In this document: positions 33,740 through 44,560 of the stretch, piece after piece | Position numbering within the stretch: the first letter of the stretch is position 1 | Layout: every line of letters starts with the position of its first letter | NCBI GenBank assembly: GCA_963281255.1 | Contig: OY725503.1 | Location: 620,001 to 684,000, forward strand | Source of the DNA: Aphrocallistes beatrix | Taxonomy: Eukaryota > Porifera > Hexactinellida > Sceptrulophora > Aphrocallistidae | DNA: 64,000 nt | Direction of reading: 5' to 3' | Translations under genes and position numbers: made by a program | Notes under the pieces: generated by a model | Database searches by the model: none | What the model was told of the DNA's origin: nothing | Seen by the model: only the letters and a program-made list of their open reading frames with translations

Positions 33740-34802
33740 AAGACTACGAACCGATGTTCATGGCGGCAGTCAGAACGAGCTATCACATTAGAAGCTGCAA
33801 AGAAGGAAACGCTAGAAGAAGCGTTCGAGTTGCTAAAAGTAAGCCTGGACCCCCCCCCCCCGGTCAACGTTTATGTGAGGACACGGAAGTATTACGACAT
33901 GCATTGGATGGCGGGTCAGTACGTGGACGATTTTTTCGTCCGCATGTGGAAGGAGGCAAAGCTGTTCAGACACACCACCCGCCAATAGGGTTGCCAACCC
34001 TCCCGGATTGGCCGGGAGTCTCCCGGAATCAAAATGAGTCGAGTTTTCAACCCTACCCGCCAAGCGTGTACAAACATGATCTCCCAATTACCTGAAAAGG
34101 CAGCGACCTTAGCAAAAACTTGGCTCGAGTCAAAAGATGGTGAAATACCGGATGAAGAGGCTAGAAAATTCATGGTGAAGATACGGACGCTATAGGCGGA
34201 TTTCCCATCGATTACGGATGGCGCAGAGAACTCTCAGAGAAGATATAGAAAATGGAAGACAAAGACGAGGAAAAAGAACGTCGACCGGAGACTCCTTCTA
34301 ACTCCTTCTAACCGGAATGAAGTACAATTTGTACGTTCACGTCGATGGGGACGGGGTGCCCTCCCACGAGGATCGCGTACGAGCATGAGCAACTTCAACT
34401 GTTATTACTGCAACCGAACATGACACGACTGGAGGGTGTCCGGGAAGGGTATGCAATAAGTGTGGTAAGAAAGGACACGATCCTACGGATACTCAATGTC
34501 CGTTATCTTATAAAGGAATGAGATCCCTGAACCGCAGTGCAACTGCACGAGATGTACGCCGGGTAAATGAAAGCGACATGGAAGAGGGAATCAACATTTC
34601 GCAGGGATCGATCAGAGATCAGGAAAGTAGCGTCATTGATATGGGTACGCTGGAACAGCTAGGATTAGTAGAGAGGCTAGTATGGTCACCAGATCAAGTA
34701 TTCGGTTTATGTAAATCACCCGTAGACGTCAAAGGATACGTCGATGTTGAGATACAGATCGCAAATGGAGCTTCTGTAGTAGTAACACGGCTGAAAGTTT
34801 AA
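33740..34802 (+). pseudogene. retrotransposon gag remnant with zinc knuckle
   Basis: A degraded capsid-type sequence is readable in pieces across frames (for example ARKYYDMHW-like and VDDFFVRMWKEAKLF). It is followed at about 34402-34510 by zinc-knuckle pieces: C-x2-C (CYYC) and then CNKCGKKGHDPTDTQCP, a C-x2-C-x4-H-x7-C pattern. Frameshifts and stops break it, and a 70-base MITE sits in the middle (33986-34055). The final open stretch (34518-34802) is Asp/Glu-rich and might come from the following protease region, but no active-site D-T/S-G is visible. LTRs were not found. It looks like a Ty3-type element fragment, cut off where the UBE2F-tail duplication begins. Confidence 0.6.
33986..34055. 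mobile_element. 70-bp MITE inside the gag remnant, 8-bp target duplication
   Basis: The ends are TAGGGTTGCC and TTCAACCCTA. CCCGCCAA flanks both sides (33978-33985 and 34056-34063). Taking out the element and one copy restores an unbroken frame across the site, which confirms the borders. An 8-base duplication is typical of hAT transposons. Confidence 0.85.
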
Positions 34803-34821
34803 ACAGTCAAAAAAACACTAA

Positions 34822-35732
34822 TTTTTGTCTCATTTTTTGGGAGTTAGAATGTAGGATTTTGCTTTATATGCCACGAATACACAGAAACTTTGTTTCCTTC
34901 TCAAATTAAGCCATCGATTATAAATATATAATGATTTCTAGGAAGATTTCAAACGAAAAGTTAGAGAGTATGTAAAGAAGTATGCTCAAGAATAAACACA
35001 ACAACAACAATAGCAACAACAACAACAACAACCTCTTCTTGAGAGAGACCTAGCTTAATTAATGACTGTTTTATACAACTATCTCATTTCTTAGATTTTG
35101 TCAACTGAGGTTTCAGGAGTTACAACTGTATTGTATAGTAGTGCTTGTACTTATATGAAGAAATCGTGGTGAATCCATCTCCACTGATTATCTCTGCTCC
35201 CGATACTTTTCACTAGAAGCTCAAATTAGGGATTCCGTAAATATATTTTTCTCAAATAAAAGCCAACTGTAATGTTAAATCCCTGGATTCTGATTGGCAA
35301 ATACATTTTGACACCTTTTTGAAAGGCGTAGAACTTGCAACTTTCAGAACTTGCACCCAGGTTCAAATATTCACCATATAATTATAAAGATATGGTCCAA
35401 ACTTGGTGCAATTTGGTCCAATAGAATTTCCAGGAGCAGACATACGTACGTACGTTACACGCCGATCATGACCTAAAGCATCTCCTATACAGGAGCTGTA
35501 CTAAAAAGGAAATGACAAACATTTAAATTAGTAAAAATTACCGTTATAGAGAAGTGTAATGACAAAGTCGAAGACGGAATTGTTTTGACCATTATAGCAT
35601 GTTCCACTGTATTTAATGGTGTAGGAGGAGGCACACTGAAGATAATATTACTTGCTTCTATGTACACTGAGTCAACCTCTTTTTCATGTGGAATCAGCGT
35701 TTTTCAGTGTTCGAATGGAAATGATCGTGTAA
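34822..35732 (+). repeat. segmental duplication, copy 2, with UBE2F last-exon fragment
   Basis: Copy of 26560-27442 in the same orientation. The UBE2F terminal exon is present at about 34942-34995 ([16 protein letters not shown], one residue changed at the end, then stop) but has no upstream exons, so it is a gene fragment. It lacks the GGGCATGCC MITE of copy 1. It also carries an extra segment at about 35413-35515 ending CAGGAGCTGTACTAAAAA, a LINE/SINE-like tail inserted after the duplication. Confidence 0.85.
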
Positions 35733-35948
35733 GGTCATTCCTCAAGTCACACCAAATTCCGGAGTCGAACGGAATGCTGAGCATAAAATTTTTTGTTCCC
35801 TCATAAATATACATAAAACATATAATTCTCACAGAAATATGTAATCTAGCTTCGTGTGGGGTAGAAATGCTATGTGGACTTGTAGCCGCACACGTATATA
35901 ATCATAATGCAAAACTATTGCCTAACATTTCATATTATAATTGCTACC

Positions 35949-38260
35949 ATGAGTAAGATTCGAGAGACGCTCTTACTTCTCTTTCTCAATTTGACATGGA
36001 TAACTTTGATCAACGCGTGGTGTGAATCAACAGAGATGGTGAATGGTAGAAGACGTTGTGTCGTTGATTGCCAGTGGGGTAACCGTGTATGTGAATGCGA
36101 TGTTGGGTATGAAGAATGTGAATTCAGCTTGGTCGTAGATGAACTTCACTCCTTCGTCAGCTATCAAATACTGGGAGTTAATCCAGAACAAATAAGAGGC
36201 TCGCACGGCACAGTTTACAACTTGAACAGCCTAACCGGAAATGGTGAAGCAGTTAGAGCGGGTAGAACTTGCAGTAATTATCTCGACAACTCCGTTGCTA
36301 ACTGTACAGAACCAAATTGGGTGGATGGGAAAACCTTCAAAGTTATGCTTGCAATAAACGGTGTAGTTCCCAGTCCAACTATAATCGTAGATTACAACTC
36401 AACCATCATAGCCCATATTCGTAACCAACTAATTTCTGAATCCACCAGTATTCACTGGCATGGCTTGGAACAGTTTAACACACCATGGATGGATGGAGTG
36501 GGTGAGATTACTCAATGTGGGATACGAGCAGTCACAAACTTCACTTACGCCTTCATAGCATCGAAATCAGGAACTTTTTGGTACCACTCTCACACAGGGA
36601 CTCAACGAGCTGACGGCCACTTCGGTGCTTTGGTCATCAGGGAGAGCAGCACAGAGAAATCGCAGGTAGATTCTATTTTAATGAATCAATTCAATATTAG
36701 TGCATACCAAGATTTACCGGATGAGCATACACTGGTGTTGAGCGATTGGTTTGAAGGTGGCGGCATAGAGGAATTTACTCAACTAAATTCGGGTTTAGGA
36801 TTTTTCCCAACTCGTGGGATCCATGACTTACCTCGGGCTAGTGACTCTGTGTACAGTTCAACACGGACCTATGATGCTAGCGAAGTCGGCCCTACCCCAT
36901 ATTTTTCGGCGTTGATCAACGGTCGAGGACGGGAGGAATCGGTACCTTATATCCAGAGTAGACTTTCGATTTTTAACGTGGTACAGGGTGAAACTTATAG
37001 ATTCCGCATGGTTGGTGCACAGTCATTGTATGCATTACGGCTTTCCATTGATGGACATCTACTCACTACCATTGCGACTGATGCTTACACGATTGAACCG
37101 ATAAAGAACGTAGATTACATCATAATACACTCCGGAGAGAGATATGACTTTCTGTTGACGGCTAACCAAGCAATAAGCAATTACATAATGCGAATAGAAA
37201 CACTCGAAGTAGATTCGAGCTGTGACGGAACTGCTCCGTTCGTTTCACTTAACCATTCCACTGAGGCGATTCTTCACTATGCAACTGCTCCAGGGGACAA
37301 TGGCATTCCGTCTACTGACTATGAAAGCATCAGCATGGCATCTCCAAGGAGAACTTGCACCATGGCGAATCAATGCAGGGCTGTAAACTGTCCATTCGAG
37401 AATTTCCATATGTCCTATTGGATTAATTGTGTCAACGTTGCCCAATTCCAACTTCTTATTGATACGCCCCCTGACAGATTACCACAAGCACTCCCATCTC
37501 CAGATCACCTGTTTTTCCTCAACCTCAATTTTGAAGGAGAAAGTTTCACCAGTGCAATCAACGGAAGGAATTTCATACTACCACCATATCCTCCCCTCAC
37601 TCAATTTGAAGAATACAACGAAAATTCAAAAATTTGTGATCGAAGTATTGACTGTAGCGTAGCTAACATTGATTGCATCTGTACACATCAAATCGAAGTC
37701 GAATATAACAAAACTGTACAAATGGTAGTCAGCGCGGTAGGACAATTCGATAACGCACACCCACTCCACATCCATGGCCACACATTCCATGTTGTGAGAA
37801 TAGGCTATCCAACTTACTACAGCCAAAACAATGCTATTCGTATGCAAAATCAAGATATTAAATGCGAAACTCCGATTCCTCAGAACCAATTCAATGATTC
37901 GTGTGGTGATATGCGAAGCAAATGCACACAGCCATCCTGGAATGGAATGGGTCCTACCTTGAGTATTTCGTCCAAAACTCCTCGTAAAGACACACTGATT
38001 GTACCTGCGGGAGGGTACATTGTGGTTAACTTCATCTCAGATAATCCAGGTACTTGGTTCCTACACTGTCACATTGAAGCACATCAATTGGAAGGAATGG
38101 TTCTATTTATCCAGGAGGCCAGAGAGCGACAAAACCCACCACCAGCACAGCTAAGCACCTGTGGGGATTTTGAGTTTAGCTCAACTGAATTTTATGAAAA
38201 ACTCCAATTCACTCCTTCTCCTTCTGCAGCTTCCATCCTGCAATTCAGCACGCTTGTATT
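35949..38260 (+). CDS. multicopper oxidase (laccase-like), 3' end lost in assembly gap
   Basis: Intronless. I chose ATG 35949 (MSKIRETLLLLFLN) because it aligns with the start of the paralogue at 41881; an in-frame upstream ATG at 35907 is less likely. It has a signal peptide, then a short Cys-rich segment (CVVDCQWGNRVCECDVGYEE), then cupredoxin domains. Copper motifs are HWHG, WYHSHTG, HPLHIHGHTF and HCHIEAHQLEGM, covering the T1 and T2/T3 sites, with Met as axial T1 residue. The frame is cut at 38260 by 200 Ns; the paralogue suggests only about 10 residues and the stop are missing. Such enzymes oxidise phenols or metal ions with reduction of O2 to water, probably outside the cell. It is nearly identical to the minus-strand gene at 39536-41881. 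Confidence 0.93.
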
Positions 38261-38460
38261 NNNNNNNNNNNNNNNNNNNNNNNNNNNNNNNNNNNNNNNN
38301 NNNNNNNNNNNNNNNNNNNNNNNNNNNNNNNNNNNNNNNNNNNNNNNNNNNNNNNNNNNNNNNNNNNNNNNNNNNNNNNNNNNNNNNNNNNNNNNNNNNN
38401 NNNNNNNNNNNNNNNNNNNNNNNNNNNNNNNNNNNNNNNNNNNNNNNNNNNNNNNNNNNN
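38261..38460. other. assembly gap (200 Ns)
   Basis: Exactly 200 unknown bases, probably a fixed-size placeholder. It begins inside the last codons of the plus-strand multicopper oxidase, a place where two near-identical inverted genes would confuse assembly. Confidence 1.
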
Positions 38461-39535
38461 CAGTACACCCTCGCTAATCCGAACAGCTCTGTTCGAATGA
38501 TCGAAAAAATTGGATTCGTGAATTTTTTCCGACTAGTGAAATAACCAAGGTTGAAACCGATTGAACCGAATATCAGTATTCATGAATAGTTCCTGAACCG
38601 AATACGAATACTGATAATATTCGGGTACTTCATAAATTCTAATACTGCGCGCAGCTGAAATAAATAATCTTTAGTAGAGGACTGTGAATTGTTATAGTGC
38701 TGTATATGTTGACCTATTTTACAGATAGTGACTGGATATGATAGGTAAATTAGTTATAAAATATATTATAACCAAGGTTGAAACCGATTGAACCGGATAT
38801 AAATATTTATGAATATTCCCTAACCGAATACGAATACTGATAATATTCGGTTAGTTCAACCGAATACAAATACTGATATTCGGTCACTCTTTTTACTTTT
38901 TACTTTAGAGAGCATCAGTGATTTTTACCTCTTTTTCCGTGCGCCAAAGAGGGCAAAACAACTTTTAAGAGATATAGTAGATCAGGGGTTTTTTAAGGGC
39001 GATCGTGGTGTAAAAATTACACCACGAATTTTGGGAGTTACACCACGATTTGGGGCGGCCGCTGCAGTACACTTTCAGAACTAGATCCCAACTCGGGTTT
39101 GAACCAATAATATTGTAAATATGTGAAATGATTTTTTTAAGCGTGGACAATATTTGGTTATTTTTTCGGTGGTTACACCGTGATTAAGCTGAGTTACACC
39201 AAGGTCTCAACCCTAAAAAAAAACATGTATAGTAGATACGATGTTATAATCTAAGTTTTTAATACTGCGAGTTTTCCTATATCTGAACTCTTAGTTTAAC
39301 TTGTTTATTAATAGTTAAGCCGTCACGAAAAATTGTAAACATATACTAACTATTATTAATACAAAATACAAATACAAAATATGCGAAAAGCATGAAACTA
39401 CCCCAATATAATATTGAAGTAGAAAATCGAAGAAATAGAGAGTAAATACAAAACTATGGGCTAACTACAAAAGATACAACTATTCACGGGGGAAACTATA
39501 CAAACTATATATCCTAAAGATATACACTATGCATC
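38461..39535. other. spacer between the convergent oxidase genes, with repeat fragments
   Basis: It starts with CAGTACACCCTCGCTAATCC, a pogo-like terminal repeat cut by the gap. Two diverged tandem units (about 38547-38640 and 38767-38885) share AACCAAGGTTGAAACCGATT and CGAATACGAATACTGATAAT. No gene is seen; both oxidase genes should terminate here. Confidence 0.5.
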
Positions 39536-41881
39536 CTAAAGTAAAAAGATGGACACTTGAAGGATGATCAATACAAGCGTGCTGAATTGCAGGATGGAAG
39601 CTGCAGAAGGAGAAGGAGTGAATTGGATTTTTTCATAAAATTCAGTTGAGTTAAACGCAAAATCTCCACAGGTGGTTAGCTGTGCTGGTGGTGGGTTTTG
39701 TCGCTCTCTGGCCTCCTGGATAAATAGAGCCATTCCTTCCAATTGATGTGCTTCAATGTGACAGTGTAGGAACCAAGTACCTGGATTATCTGAGATGAAG
39801 TTAACTACAACGTACCCTCCCGCAGGAACAATCACGGTGTCTTTACGAGGAGTTTTGGACGAAATACTCAAGGCAGGACCCATTCCATTCCAGGATGGCT
39901 GTGTGCATTTGCTTCGCATATCACCACATGGGTCAGTGAGTTGGTTCTGAGGAATCGGAGTTTCGCATTTAATATCTTGATTTTGCATACGAATAGCATT
40001 GTTTTGGCTGTAGTAAGTTGGATAGCCTATTCTCACAACATGGAATGTGTGGCCATGGATGTGGAGTGGGTGTGCGTTATCGAATTGTCCTACCGCGCTG
40101 ACTACCATTTGTACAGTTTTGTTATATTCAATTTCGATTTGATGTGTACAGATGCAATCAATGTTAGCTACGCTACAGTCAATACTTCGATTACAAATTT
40201 TTGAATTTTCGTTGTATTCTTCAAATTGAGTGAGGGGAGGATATGGTGGTAGTATGAAATTCCTCCCGTTGATTGCACTGGTGAAACTTTCTCCTTCAAA
40301 ATTGAAGTTGAGGAAAAACAGGTGATCTGGAGATGGGAGTGCTTGTGGTAATCTGTCAGGGGGCGTATCAATAAGAAGTTGGAATTGGGCAACGTTGACA
40401 CAATTAATCCAATAGGACATATGGAAATTCTCGAATGGACAGTTTACAGCCCTGCATTGATTCGCCATGGTGCAAGTTCTCCTTGGAGATGCCATGCTGA
40501 TGCTTTCATAGTCAGTAGACGGAATGCCATTGTCCCCTGGAGCAGTTGCATAGTGAAGAATCGCCTCAGTGGAATGGTTAAGTGAAACGAACGGAGCAGT
40601 TCCGTCACAGCTCGAATCTACTTCGAGTGTTTCTATTCGCATTATGTAATTGCTTATTGCTTGGTTAGCCGTCAACAGAAAGTCATATCTCTCTCCGGAG
40701 TGTATTATGATGTAATCTACGTTCTTTATCGGTTCAATCGTGTAAGCATCAGTCGCAATGGTAGTGAGTAGATGTCCATCAATGGAAAGCCGTAATGCAT
40801 ACAATGACTGTGCACCAACCATGCGGAATCTATAAGTTTCACCCTGTACCACGTTAAAAATCGAAAGTCTACTCTGGATATAAGGTACCGATTCCTCCCG
40901 TCCTCGACCGTTGATCAACGCCGAAAAATATGGGGTAGGGCCGATTTCGCTAGCATCATAGGTATGTGTTGAACTGTACACCGAGTCACCAGTACGAGGT
41001 AAAACATTGATCCCACGAGTTGGGAAAAATCCTAGAGCCGAATTTAGTTGAGTAAATTCCGCTATGCCACTACCTTCAAACCAATCGCTCAACACCAGTG
41101 TATGCTCATCCGGTAAATCTTGGTATGCACTAATATTGAATTGATTCATTAAAATAGAATCTACCTGCGATTTCTCTGTGCTGCTCTCCCTGATGACCAA
41201 AGCACCGAAGTGGCCGTCAGCTCGTTGAGTCCCTGTGTGAGAGTGGTACCAAAAAGTTCCTGACTTCGATGCTATGAAGGCGTAAGTGAAGTTTGTGGCT
41301 GCTCGTATCCCACATTGAGTAATCTCACCCACTCCATCCATCCATGGTGTATTAAACTGTTCCAAGCCATGCCAGTGAAGACTGGTGGATTCGGAAATTA
41401 GTTCATTACGTACATTGGCTATGATGGTTGAGTTGTAATCTACGATTATAGTTGGACTGGAAACTACACCGTTTATTGCAAGCATAACTTTGAAGGTTTT
41501 CCCATCCACCCAATTTGGTTCTGTACAGTTAGCAACTGAGTTGTCGAGATAATTACTGCAAGTTCTACCCGCTCTAACTGCTTCACCATTTCCGGTTAGG
41601 CTGTTCAAGTTGTAAACTGTGCCGTGCGAGCCTCTTATTTGTTCTGGATTAACTCCCAGTATTTGATAGCTGACGAAGGAGTGAAGTTCATCTACGACCA
41701 AGCTGAATTCACATTCTTCATACCCAACATCGCATTCACATACACGGTTACCCCACTGGCAATCAACGACACAACGTCTTCTACCATCCACCATCTCTGT
41801 TGATTCACACCTCGCGTTGATCAAAGTTATCCATGTCAAATTGAGAAAGAGAAGTAAGAGCTTTTCTCTGATTTTCTTCAT
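39536..41881 (-). CDS. multicopper oxidase (laccase-like), complete, 781 residues
   Basis: Intronless. Signal peptide at residues 1-23 (MKKIREKLLLLFLNLTWITL), Cys-rich segment 25-58, and cupredoxin domains to about 725. Copper ligands lie in HWHG (169-172), WYHSHTG (211-217), HPLHIHGH (604-611) and HCHIEAHQLEGM (706-717), with the T1 Cys at 707 and axial Met at 717. A set of N-glycosylation sequons and Cys pairs suits a secreted protein. The last 20 residues are hydrophobic (STLVLIILQVSIFLL), which fits a GPI-anchor signal or membrane tail after a Ser/Pro stretch. It probably acts at the cell surface or in the matrix. Laccase-type enzymes oxidise phenols; ferroxidases and ascorbate oxidases are relatives, and the substrate cannot be told from sequence. 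Confidence 0.95.
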   Translation of the reverse strand: MKKIREKLLLLFLNLTWITLINARCESTEMVDGRRRCVVDCQWGNRVCECDVGYEECEFSLVVDELHSFVSYQILGVNPEQIRGSHGTVYNLNSLTGNGEAVRAGRTCSNYLDNSVANCTEPNWVDGKTFKVMLAINGVVSSPTIIVDYNSTIIANVRNELISESTSLHWHGLEQFNTPWMDGVGEITQCGIRAATNFTYAFIASKSGTFWYHSHTGTQRADGHFGALVIRESSTEKSQVDSILMNQFNISAYQDLPDEHTLVLSDWFEGSGIAEFTQLNSALGFFPTRGINVLPRTGDSVYSSTHTYDASEIGPTPYFSALINGRGREESVPYIQSRLSIFNVVQGETYRFRMVGAQSLYALRLSIDGHLLTTIATDAYTIEPIKNVDYIIIHSGERYDFLLTANQAISNYIMRIETLEVDSSCDGTAPFVSLNHSTEAILHYATAPGDNGIPSTDYESISMASPRRTCTMANQCRAVNCPFENFHMSYWINCVNVAQFQLLIDTPPDRLPQALPSPDHLFFLNFNFEGESFTSAINGRNFILPPYPPLTQFEEYNENSKICNRSIDCSVANIDCICTHQIEIEYNKTVQMVVSAVGQFDNAHPLHIHGHTFHVVRIGYPTYYSQNNAIRMQNQDIKCETPIPQNQLTDPCGDMRSKCTQPSWNGMGPALSISSKTPRKDTVIVPAGGYVVVNFISDNPGTWFLHCHIEAHQLEGMALFIQEARERQNPPPAQLTTCGDFAFNSTEFYEKIQFTPSPSAASILQFSTLVLIILQVSIFLL

Positions 41882-43840
41882 TACTAATAATTTAAAAAAA
41901 TGTATTTAAAATTTTGCAACATTTGATATTTTGGATGGTACACACTTGCAGGCGAAGTCGGGGGTTTTTGTCGCAAAAAAGATTATTGTATATTTCCACA
42001 CCTTTATATGCATATTTTTACATCTTTTGACGAATTTTGAAAGATATGCTAGAAACTAACTTTCAAAGGTTGGCCTGGGATTTTAGGGTATAGAATCCAA
42101 ATATCATATTTTCGAGACGATATGATTATTTTTAGTTTTTGTTTACAATAGATAGGTAAGGTGAATAAATTCCAAAATGGGTTTAATTTTGAAAATATGC
42201 TTGAGATTAGCTTTCAGCTGTTGACTGGGCTTATTAATGCCCCCCATACACGATGCATCGTGTATGGGAGCCTTTAAAGATTTTTGCCCTCTTGATAATT
42301 CATATTGCTCAGTTAATTAAGTTACAAATAACTATTCAGGGTACCAAATATGCTTATTCGGTTCGTTTTATAAATGTTTTACAGCGCAACTATAGCTGTA
42401 TATTAAACAGATACATTAATCATATTTTCACACCTTCGAAATCAATTCATATTTAAGATAGAAATGACATCTCAACGGATACTATGAGGTATTTCACTTG
42501 TTGATTTCAAATTTCTGAAAGTTCTAATATGAGTGTTTCCGGCGATAAGATAATAACATTTCGCATCTCTCTAGTCACTTTCTGCATTTGCATTTCTGGT
42601 CTGTCGACAGACATTTTATGCTTATTTTCTCTCGTGTTTGCATTTAGTTATAGATTTCACGAATCATGGTAACTATAGATGCTGCTCTTTAGTACTGCAA
42701 AAATTTCTAAAGTTATGAATCCATTTTCTCTTATAGCAAAATTTCATTTGCGTTTAAAATTGGCTAAGAATTTATCGAAAATCGCGACTCTACAAACATT
42801 TATATTTGAATTAATAGTAGTTCTTTCTGGAAACCCTACTAAGATGTGCCACTTACACCTAGATAAAATCCTCCTCTATAGAGTTATCAAAGTGAGTGGA
42901 AACAACGTATACTATGTTACAACAAAACACATTAAAAAAGAATACAACGAATCGTTTTGAACGGGAATAACTGTAACTTAAACTCACGTAAGATGTTACA
43001 ATAAGTGAATTTATCAAATATATGATAGTCAAGTGTTTTGAAAGTCTACTATTTTTCAAGTTAAGTTGGCAAATGTTAATCTTATATTTATACAATTCAC
43101 TGCTCTACTATGCAAAGGTTAGGTTAGGGGCCTTCGAACTTTTGGGCTCTAGAGCCAAATTTAGTTTTCTATGACTTATTGAGCTGAAAGTTCAGAATTT
43201 GTATACAATACTAGAATCAGCATTTTTTGGCTTTTTGCTGTACTTATAATTAAATTACGCCAATGAGATCGAAATATAAAAATTGCAAAACAACTATTTT
43301 GGGAAAAAAAGATGTAAGATTTCTTCAAAAATTTTTTTATTCAAAATGCCCGCTTGGTTCGATAACGTTAAAGTAGAATTTTTGCAAAATTTCCAATCTC
43401 AAATAATTTTAGCCTTCATAATCAATGGTGTGTGAGATATTATCATGATGATAACTGCATGAAAAGACGGGATATGTCGTAATTTTTTCCTTTTCAGTGA
43501 TACTATAACACTGACATAATAAATGAATCAGCTTACTCCAAAGATGGTGCAAAATTTTTTCTCCCTTGGAATAAAGATTCATGGTGAATTCTTAACTCCT
43601 ACAATTTATCGAGTCACTCGTGTTTGTATTCATTGACATCTCTTATATCTTAAATATTAATTGTTCAACAATGGATATCCAAATGCCGAAATTTTAAGTT
43701 TGCAAGAGGAGTGTAGGATGCTACTGAGTGTAAAAATGCAAATTTTCTACTAAACAATTATATCGAGAATGTAATATGCATGTACATTAAGTTATAACTG
43801 TAGCTGTGGTTGGGAGGTGAAGTGGTCAGGTTAATGATTG
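41882..43840. other. long intergenic stretch with worn repeats
   Basis: At about 41990-42240 lies a member of the repeat family with TTTGTTTACAATAGATA boxes and CAACGGTTGACATGGG-like segments (also 11.3, 51.1 and 58.2 kb). From 42241 to 43800 the sequence is AT-rich with no recognisable protein; short open frames there have no gene-like features. Confidence 0.4.
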
Positions 43841-43848
43841 GATTGAAC

Positions 43849-44430
43849 CAGTGACGGCGCGATGGAGGCACAGGCCTCAGGAGAATTTATTTGTGCCTAG
43901 GGCATTAGGATCTTTCGATCCATGATCGAAAGATCCGGATCGCGATCCTTTTTTTGAGGATCGAGATCGGATCGACGATCCTTTTTAAAAGTAGGATCGG
44001 GATCGGATCGGAACTTTTACTGAATTCGATCCGATTATTTTTCTTTTTAATCCCCAAGTTGGAGGTGAAAGTGTTGAAATTTATTTTGATATATTTTTTT
44101 GATGTGTTTTATGGTTTGAATACTAACTTAAGCACTAAGTACGCCGCAGACGGACGGACGGACGGATATTGCACGCCGTCCATGCCATAAGGCATCTCGT
44201 TCCAGGAGCTGTACTAAAAATGATAGTCCTCTGACTATTATTGCAAGGATCTTTTTGGGGATCGTGATCGGATCGAAGATCCTTTTATAAAATTAGGATC
44301 TGGATCTGGATCTAGATCCTTTTTTTGAGGATCGACTAATGCCCTATTTGTGCCTCACCTCAGGTGTGGGACAGGCCTCAACTCAATTAGGCTGTGCCTC
44401 ACCAGTGGTGAGCTGCTGGAGCCGCCACTG
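43849..44430. mobile_element. hAT-like MITE CAGTGACGG...CCGCCACTG, hosting a nested element
   Basis: The ends are CAGTGACGGCGCGATGG and GGAGCCGCCACTG. Flanks are GATTGAAC (43841-43848) and GATTAGAC (44431-44438), an 8-base duplication with two changes. Internal AGGCACAGGCCTCA is repeated inverted as CTGTGCCTCA. A second element is inserted at 43899-44345. A sister element is at 48710-49006. Confidence 0.7.
43899..44345. mobile_element. GATC-rich MITE nested in the hAT-like element, 10-bp target duplication
   Basis: The ends are AGGGCATTAGGATC and GATCGACTAATGCCCT. ATTTGTGCCT flanks both sides (43889-43898 and 44346-44355). Subterminal arrays of GGATC/GATCC repeats fill both ends (GATCGGATCG, GATCCTTTTT). 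The 9-10 base duplication suggests a Mutator-type origin. It also contains a GGACGGACGGACGG tract and a LINE/SINE-like AGGAGCTGTACTAAAAA tail at about 44150-44217. Confidence 0.75.
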
Positions 44431-44560
44431 GATTAGACTATTAAAAATTTATGAACTCAAGCAAATGATGAATGTTTCTACGTATGCTGTTGATGTGGTT
44501 GTAATATATGCTACTTGTTAGTACTTTTAAGTATATTTCGTTGATATTAAAGTATTTCCG

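Noticed and set aside
37626..37889. Antisense frames inside both multicopper oxidases
   Set aside because: Shadow frames of conserved coding sequence; the same frames appear in both copies because the DNA is nearly identical.
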